A stretch of 9,332 nucleotides of DNA from a bacterium (GTDB taxonomy: Bacteria > Auribacterota > Auribacteria > Auribacterales > Auribacteraceae): NCBI GenBank assembly GCA_021161885.1, contig JAGGZS010000336.1:1-9332 (forward strand), in the 5' to 3' direction. The notes beneath the pieces are model-generated. The model saw only the letters and a list, made by a program, of their open reading frames with translations, ran no database searches and was not told the origin of the DNA. Each line of letters starts with the position of its first letter. Position 1 is the stretch's first letter. Positions 6,253 through 9,332 of this stretch are shown in pieces. The position numbers were made by a program, and so were the translations under genes.

Positions 6253-7977
6253 ATGAGGAAAAGATGGATACCATATCCTTCTCGAGAAAAATTAAGAGAT
6301 CAATTATCGCAACAGTTTGAATTAAGTAGAATTGTTGCGCAAGTATTAATTAATCGCGAGTTGGATACTGCTGAAAAAGTAAAAAAATTTCTTTCCGTAA
6401 AATTATCAGATTTACATGATCCGTTTCTCTTGGAAGGAATGGATAAGTGCATTGACAGAATTTTATTGGCAACAGAACGAAAAGAAACCATTTTAATTCA
6501 CGGTGATTATGATGTAGACGGCGTTACAAGCACTTCGCTGTTATATTTTGTTCTGCAGTCACTTAAAATGCCTGTTTATTTTTATATCCCCAACAGAGTT
6601 TTTGAAGGATACGGTGTAGGTACCGAAGGTATAGAATGCGCTTCAAGAATAGGTGCGTCTTTGATGATTACTGTGGATTGCGGAGTCAATGCAATTGAAG
6701 AAGTTAAAAAACTTAATAAACGCGGCATTGACGTTATTATAACCGATCACCATATGCCGGGCGACGAACTTCCGCAGGCACACGCAATGGTTAATCCGAA
6801 TTTACCTGAGTGCACATATCCGTTTAAAGACCTTGCCGGGGTCGGAGTTTCTTTTAAACTTGCCCACGCCCTGTTGAAACGGGCTCGTGAAAAAAATATC
6901 CGAAAATTCGACCATATTAATCTTCAGGATCATCTCGACTTAGTAGCTCTTGGAACCATTGCCGATATGATGCCTCTTGTGGATGAAAACAGGATTTTTG
7001 TATATCACGGGCTGAAACGGCTTGAAAACAGCAGTAAAATCGGTCTAAGAAAATTGATGCAGAAAGCTGGTATTCCTAAAAAAACCAAAATAAAAACAAC
7101 ACACATCAGTTTTCTGCTTGCCCCGCGAATAAACTCTATCGGCCGTATGAAAAGCGCTGATATTGGTGTAGAGCTATTAATATCTACAGATGAAAAAGAA
7201 TCCGAAAAACTATCTAATATAATGGAAAAATACAACAGAAATCGACAAATTCTTGAAGAACATGTTTTTCAAGAAGCAAAAAAACTTATTGAAAATAATC
7301 CTGATTTAGCGAACAACAAAGTGCTGGTTATAGCTAAAAAGAATTGGGCTGTCGGAGTGATAAGCATTGTCGCCGCCCGATTAACACGCGAATATTATAA
7401 ACCGGCAATAGTTTTATCTGTTGAAGACGGCATAGGAAGAGGTTCAGCGCGCAGTATCAACGGATTTAACCTGCTTGAAGGCTTAAAAAAATGCCATTCG
7501 TTATTAGCGGAATACGGTGGACATAGTTATGCCGCCGGATTATCTATTAAAGAAGAAAATATTAAGGAATTCAAAAATAAACTTAATTTAATTGCTGAGC
7601 AGCAAATGAATTCCAAAAATCTTTTGCCGGAATTATGTATCGACTATAATATCGAACTGGATGAAATTGGCGATGAAATGATGAAAGAAATAGATATTAT
7701 TGCTCCGTTCGGACAAAAAAATAAAAAACCGCTATTTCTTTCACAAGAATTAAATGTACAGGGATTTCCAAGATTTTTCGGTAAAAATCATATTAAATTC
7801 GTTGTGGAAAACGAACGCGGCATTATTCAGGAAGTTATAGGATTTAACTTAAAAAACCAGCTTCGAGATTTAACTAAAGGTGATAAAGTCGATATTGTTT
7901 ATTCTCTAAATACCACCGATTACTCAGGGATGAAAACCATTCAGCTTCAACTTATTGACGCCCGTATTTATCGTTAA
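6253..7977 (+). CDS. recJ: Single-stranded-DNA-specific exonuclease RecJ
   Basis: RecJ degrades single-stranded DNA 5' to 3' in recombinational and mismatch repair, using metal ions held by a DHH phosphoesterase core. The 574-residue protein opens with the typical KRWIPYP-type leader. It then shows DHH-domain motifs HGDYDVDGVTS (83-93), VDCG (141-144), ITDHHMPGDELP (163-174) and GTIADMMPL (234-242), and PRINSIGRM (291-299) before a coiled linker region at about 310-350. The DHHA1 part has WAVGVISIVAARL (365-377), GRGSARS (395-401) and GGHSYAAGLS (422-431). The C-terminal ~90 residues fit the OB-fold that binds DNA. All expected metal ligands appear present. A 64-nt AT-rich gap after secDF contains a perfect TATAAT at 6221-6226 but no convincing -35, so a separate promoter is possible but unproven. 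The Shine-Dalgarno before ATG 6253 is weak. The gene ends 14 nt from the convergent prepilin gene. Confidence 0.97.
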   Translation: MRKRWIPYPSREKLRDQLSQQFELSRIVAQVLINRELDTAEKVKKFLSVKLSDLHDPFLLEGMDKCIDRILLATERKETILIHGDYDVDGVTSTSLLYFVLQSLKMPVYFYIPNRVFEGYGVGTEGIECASRIGASLMITVDCGVNAIEEVKKLNKRGIDVIITDHHMPGDELPQAHAMVNPNLPECTYPFKDLAGVGVSFKLAHALLKRAREKNIRKFDHINLQDHLDLVALGTIADMMPLVDENRIFVYHGLKRLENSSKIGLRKLMQKAGIPKKTKIKTTHISFLLAPRINSIGRMKSADIGVELLISTDEKESEKLSNIMEKYNRNRQILEEHVFQEAKKLIENNPDLANNKVLVIAKKNWAVGVISIVAARLTREYYKPAIVLSVEDGIGRGSARSINGFNLLEGLKKCHSLLAEYGGHSYAAGLSIKEENIKEFKNKLNLIAEQQMNSKNLLPELCIDYNIELDEIGDEMMKEIDIIAPFGQKNKKPLFLSQELNVQGFPRFFGKNHIKFVVENERGIIQEVIGFNLKNQLRDLTKGDKVDIVYSLNTTDYSGMKTIQLQLIDARIYR

Positions 7978-7991
7978 TGAAAATAAATTTA

Positions 7992-9134
7992 TTAAAGTTC
8001 TATAGTTGTAGTTTCATTATGGGGTCCGGCCTTTGTGGTTACCTCTATTGATGTCATATAGCTGTATGCCTCAGTAGGCAAATAAAAATTAAATACACAT
8101 GTTTCAATCGCGCCGTCTTCTCCAAGAGCGGTTTCATCAAACTTTATGCCTATAAGACCGGTCTGAGGATCGGGATTCAATATTTCGACAGGATATCCCA
8201 TTGAGGAACTGGCTGAGTCAGCTATCTGCTGTAATAAATCCGCTGGCAAATCAAGCCCGAATGTAAAGTTTATATGGCTTAACGCTTTATTAGTATCATC
8301 AGTACTCGAAAGATCAACTGTAATGTCAGCGCCTTCTCCATCTTCTATAGTTTCAAGGACAATCTCAAATCCGTTATCATCTACTACCGGCGGATAAGTT
8401 ATAACAACCGGATCGTCAGGATCGTCAGGATCGTCAGGATCGTCAGGATCGTCAAGATCGTCAGGATCGTCAAGATCGTCAGGATCGTCAAGATCGTCAG
8501 GATCGTCAAGATCGGCATCTTCATCCAAATCACTTTGCGGTGTAAATTTTGAAGGTGCGATGATATCTTTGAACAACTCAATATGACCGTCAACATAAGC
8601 GGCAATGGCTATATTGTCGCCATGCCGAAATGATACTTCATCACTATTTGCTATTGCCGAATAGTTACTGTCTGTCATAATAATAGTTGTGCTGGCGCTG
8701 TCTATCAAATCCAAGCGCATACCGCTAACATAAACATTCATTCCATAAGAGTAAACAGGGGTATCATCTGTTATAGTGCCGCTAACCTCAGGACATTGGG
8801 TCAACTTCATATTATTATTATAAAAATTAGACATAGTGTATTGCGCAAATACATTTTCGCCTAAATTAATTAATTCTCCCTCTATATATTCCGGAAAATA
8901 ATTCGAGTTATCTAAACTTGCCAAATCTAAAGGCAGTTTGCTTAAAGATTCATTCGCATACAAAATTGCCGCAATGGCAAGCTGGCGCTGATTGCCTATA
9001 CAAGTAGCCTGCCGTCCTTTTTCTTTCATCGTATGAACGGAAGGCATTAAAAGAAGTGCAAGAATTGAAATGAGTGCGAAAACCATTAAAATTTCTATAA
9101 ACGTAAATCCTGAATTTTTTCTCTGATCAGCCAT
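7992..9134 (-). CDS. Prepilin-like protein (H-X-DG type) with Asp/Pro repeat linker and cohesin-like C-terminal domain
   Basis: The 380-residue protein starts with a class III (prepilin) signal: a short charged leader, cleavage expected between G9 and F10, Glu at +5 (E14), then a helix to about residue 30. Residues ~31-190 resemble the large pseudopilin family of PVC bacteria: GRQATCIGNQRQLAIAAILY (40-59), a Cys at 114, a YSYGMN stretch (128-133) and RHGDNIAIAAYVDGH (170-184). The last is the H-X9-DG motif with ten rather than nine spacing residues. Residues ~208-242 are a low-complexity linker of DDP and DDL triplets. Residues ~256-372 look beta-rich and resemble cohesin-type domains: GADITVDLSST near the start, INFTFGLDLPADLL, a GLIGIKFDETALGEDGAI block and a FNFYLP strand. 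The cohesin match is by eye and uncertain. It is probably exported and anchored by its N-terminal helix, perhaps processed by a prepilin peptidase. No other pilus or type II secretion gene is in the window, and the gene is transcribed against recJ. Confidence 0.88.
   Translation of the reverse strand: MADQRKNSGFTFIEILMVFALISILALLLMPSVHTMKEKGRQATCIGNQRQLAIAAILYANESLSKLPLDLASLDNSNYFPEYIEGELINLGENVFAQYTMSNFYNNNMKLTQCPEVSGTITDDTPVYSYGMNVYVSGMRLDLIDSASTTIIMTDSNYSAIANSDEVSFRHGDNIAIAAYVDGHIELFKDIIAPSKFTPQSDLDEDADLDDPDDLDDPDDLDDPDDLDDPDDPDDPDDPDDPVVITYPPVVDDNGFEIVLETIEDGEGADITVDLSSTDDTNKALSHINFTFGLDLPADLLQQIADSASSSMGYPVEILNPDPQTGLIGIKFDETALGEDGAIETCVFNFYLPTEAYSYMTSIEVTTKAGPHNETTTIEL
8410..8517 (-). 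repeat. 9-nt tandem repeat (about 12 units) coding for the Asp/Pro/Leu linker
   Basis: On the plus strand the unit is RGATCGTCA. Units 1-5 (8410-8454) are all GGATCGTCA. From 8455 on, units starting with A and G alternate, giving an 18-nt higher-order period up to 8508. A last imperfect unit, AGATCGGCA, closes at 8517. Eleven units are otherwise identical. On the coding strand they read Asp-Asp-Pro (CCT), or Asp-Asp-Leu (CTT) where the G-to-A change occurs. Because the unit is 9 nt, gain or loss of units keeps the reading frame. Confidence 0.97.
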
Positions 9135-9141
9135 ATCAATA

Positions 9142-9147
9142 CCCTTT
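9142..9147 (-). promoter_or_regulatory. Ribosome binding site of the prepilin-like gene
   Basis: The minus strand reads AAAGGG 7 nt upstream of the ATG at 9134-9132. This supports that start, which also gives the normal short prepilin leader. Confidence 0.65.
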
Positions 9148-9160
9148 CTATTTAGCCTTA

Positions 9161-9166
9161 ATTATA
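9161..9166 (-). promoter_or_regulatory. Possible -10 element of the prepilin-like gene
   Basis: The minus strand reads TATAAT here, about 13 nt upstream of the ribosome binding site, which would give a very short leader. No good TTGACA-like element lies 16-18 nt further upstream. The surrounding ATTATATAAT (9161-9170) is palindromic, so orientation is ambiguous. Confidence 0.3.
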
Positions 9167-9251
9167 TAATCCGAGACAGAAACTTTTATATATCAATATA
9201 ACATATTGCATACCAACCATATTTAACGGTTTTACGTTGAAATTTATTAAT

Positions 9252-9269
9252 AAAAAAATTAATTTTTTT
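9252..9269. repeat. 18-bp perfect AT palindrome
   Basis: Seven A, then TTAA, then seven T form a perfect inverted repeat without a loop, in the AT-rich stretch upstream of the prepilin-like gene. It could be a binding site for an AT-preferring protein, part of a bidirectional terminator, or chance in AT-rich DNA. No function is shown by the sequence. Confidence 0.5.
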
Positions 9270-9332
9270 GTATGTATTAAAATCGGCCAGTAAAAATGAT
9301 TGATAATCGGACAAAAAAAGCTCCGAACAAAT

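Noticed and set aside
7978..7994. Terminator between recJ and the convergent prepilin-like gene
   Set aside because: The only symmetry is a 12-bp AT palindrome (7982-7993) with no loop and no GC pairs, too weak to call an intrinsic terminator.
8410..8517. CRISPR array
   Set aside because: The units are 9 nt, contiguous and without spacers, and they lie in frame inside a protein-coding gene.
8399..8605. Minus-strand 68-codon frame with Ile-Leu-Thr repeats
   Set aside because: It is the 9-nt repeat read in another frame of the same strand as the prepilin-like gene, with no start signal of its own.
9296..9332. Start of a plus-strand gene at ATG 9296
   Set aside because: Only 12 codons are visible, with no Shine-Dalgarno. 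TTGAAA (9237-9242) and TAATTT (9260-9265) could form a weak promoter, but the evidence is too thin.
9159..9332. Minus-strand frames open from the right edge (about 48 and 57 codons)
   Set aside because: Both are rich in Phe, Ile, Asn and Lys as expected from AT-rich non-coding DNA, and neither shows a known C-terminal motif.

Overview
The window looks like a piece of a low-GC bacterial chromosome, roughly mid-30s percent GC by eye. The organism appears to be Gram-negative-like and non-model, and a PVC-superphylum or related lineage (for example Omnitrophota or Lentisphaerota) is the best guess. The main support is the minus-strand prepilin-like protein with an H-X(n)-DG motif, a family abundant in Planctomycetes, Lentisphaerae, Verrucomicrobia and relatives. 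A fused SecDF and a SpoIID/LytB-domain protein in a housekeeping operon fit this but do not prove it. The assignment is inference; no rRNA gene or other decisive marker is present.

Positions 1-7977 hold a compact, co-directional plus-strand gene train. It starts with the 3' end of a small DUF2905-type membrane protein gene, interrupted by an in-frame TGA. A secreted SpoIID/LytB-domain protein follows, then queA and tgt (queuosine tRNA modification), yajC and a fused secDF (Sec translocon accessory proteins), and recJ (single-strand 5'-3' exonuclease). Spacing is very tight from the SpoIID gene to yajC (gaps of 4 and 2 nt, then a 4-nt overlap), which indicates one transcript. Gaps of 128 nt before secDF and 64 nt before recJ leave room for internal promoters. 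As I recall it, the order ruvCAB-DUF2905-spoIID-queA-tgt-yajC-sec-recJ is seen in several distant phyla, so ruvB may lie just upstream of the window.

Positions 7992-9134 hold a convergent minus-strand gene, separated from recJ by 14 nt. It encodes a type II/IV prepilin-like protein with an unusual three-part build: an N-terminal pseudopilin part with an H-X10-DG motif, an Asp/Pro/Leu linker encoded by a 9-nt tandem repeat, and a C-terminal beta-rich domain that resembles cohesin-type domains. This is the most unusual object in the window. The last ~200 bases are AT-rich upstream DNA with a possible promoter for the prepilin gene and an 18-bp perfect AT palindrome, and no gene that I can support.

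I see no tRNA, rRNA, CRISPR array, insertion sequence or phage gene. Most of the window is ordinary housekeeping DNA. The points worth a second look are the prepilin fusion with its repeat and the interrupted DUF2905 gene.
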